From assembly GCA_937926185.1 (NCBI GenBank), contig CALEYM010000416.1:1-6261 (forward strand): a DNA stretch of 6,261 nt, read 5' to 3'. Source of the stretch: an uncultured Bacteroidota bacterium. GTDB taxonomy: Bacteria > Bacteroidota > Bacteroidia > Chitinophagales > Saprospiraceae. The notes below the pieces were generated by a model. The model ran no database searches. It had not been told where the DNA came from and saw nothing but the letters and a program-made list of their open reading frames with translations. The position numbers were made by a program, and so were the translations under genes. Positions 6,104 to 6,261 of the stretch are shown here, one piece after another; the stretch's first letter is position 1; the number at the start of each line of letters is the position of its first letter.

Positions 6104-6115
6104 GACCGATCGGTC
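6104..6115. promoter_or_regulatory. Perfect 12-bp palindrome upstream of the thiolase promoter (candidate regulator site)
   Basis: GACCGATCGGTC is fully self-complementary and GC-rich within an otherwise AT-rich gap. Its centre is roughly 65 bp upstream of the predicted thiolase transcription start, a position suited to an activator. The half-site GACCGAT recurs at 6225-6231, about 120 bp further away. No cognate regulator is encoded in view. Confidence 0.35.
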
Positions 6116-6187
6116 AAAATTTTTCCAAAGGCCGCGACAAAATTTATTTTATACTGAAATAAAAAATGACTTAAAAATGAATGGCTT

Positions 6188-6195
6188 TAAATTTG
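6188..6195 (+). promoter_or_regulatory. Possible plus-strand -7 element (TAAATTTG)
   Basis: An exact match to TAnnTTTG facing out of the window, in a divergent upstream region where a plus-strand gene could start beyond 6261. No TTG is found 17-23 bp upstream, and the surroundings are so AT-rich that a chance match is plausible. Confidence 0.2.
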
Positions 6196-6261
6196 AATAA
6201 CCGCGAAACATTCTATAACTTTATGACCGATTGTTGAAATTTATTCACTTTAAAATAACAT

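Larger units (their letters stand above)
6016..6261. other. AT-rich non-coding region upstream of the thiolase gene
   Basis: There is no credible gene in these 246 bp. Besides the promoter element and palindrome listed separately, it contains a short inverted repeat TTTATTT/AAATAAA (6143-6149 and 6157-6163, 7-nt loop) and stretches of A and T runs from about 6140 to the end. Base composition shifts sharply from the GC-balanced coding sequence, as expected for an upstream control region. Confidence 0.6.

Noticed and set aside
6177..6200. Seven-codon open frame (MNGFKFE) as a leader peptide or small protein
   Set aside because: It is too short to separate from chance in AT-rich sequence, and no gene in view follows it on that strand.

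Overview
The window looks like a piece of a Bacteroidota chromosome of moderate GC. This rests on four things: lipoprotein signals on small envelope genes, an OmpA protein with a long coiled coil, the absence of clear Shine-Dalgarno sites before the starts, and a perfect TAnnTTTG -7 element upstream of the thiolase gene. The exact genus cannot be read from the sequence. Six protein genes fill nearly all of it. I see no tRNA, rRNA, CRISPR array or insertion sequence.

Layout. Positions 2-964 (+) hold the 3' part of a HlyD-type membrane fusion protein, cut by the window edge. Six bases later a TolC-family outer membrane factor follows (971-2383, +). Together they form the periplasmic and outer-membrane parts of an efflux or type I secretion machine, whose inner-membrane component should lie upstream. 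Converging on them is an OmpA-family lipoprotein (2403-3269, -). Divergent from that is a small lipocalin-like lipoprotein (3466-3846, +). It converges on an MBL-fold metallo-hydrolase (3943-4785, -), which lies downstream of an acetyl-CoA acetyltransferase/thiolase (4837-6015, -), probably co-transcribed. The last 246 bp (6016-6261) are an AT-rich upstream region with the thiolase promoter and a perfect 12-bp palindrome.

The most unusual content is at the gene ends. Both convergent junctions are built from short repeats arranged as long, near-perfect inverted repeats, and all four converging genes take their stop codon from those repeats. At 2369-2403 a 16-bp perfect stem with a 3-nt loop contains the tolC-like stop (TAG) and touches the ompA-like stop (TAG). 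At 3831-3946 a heptamer array has five copies of ATGAGTG facing ten copies of its complement. It can fold into a 35-bp stem with one mismatch, and it supplies both TGA stops. The heptamer carries two TGAs per unit, and 7 is not a multiple of 3, so any ribosome entering from either side meets a stop in every frame within about 15 nt. I read these as two sequence families filling the same role: a bidirectional gene-end module combining translation stop with an RNA hairpin. That role is inference; the repeats, their symmetry and their overlap with the stop codons are directly visible.
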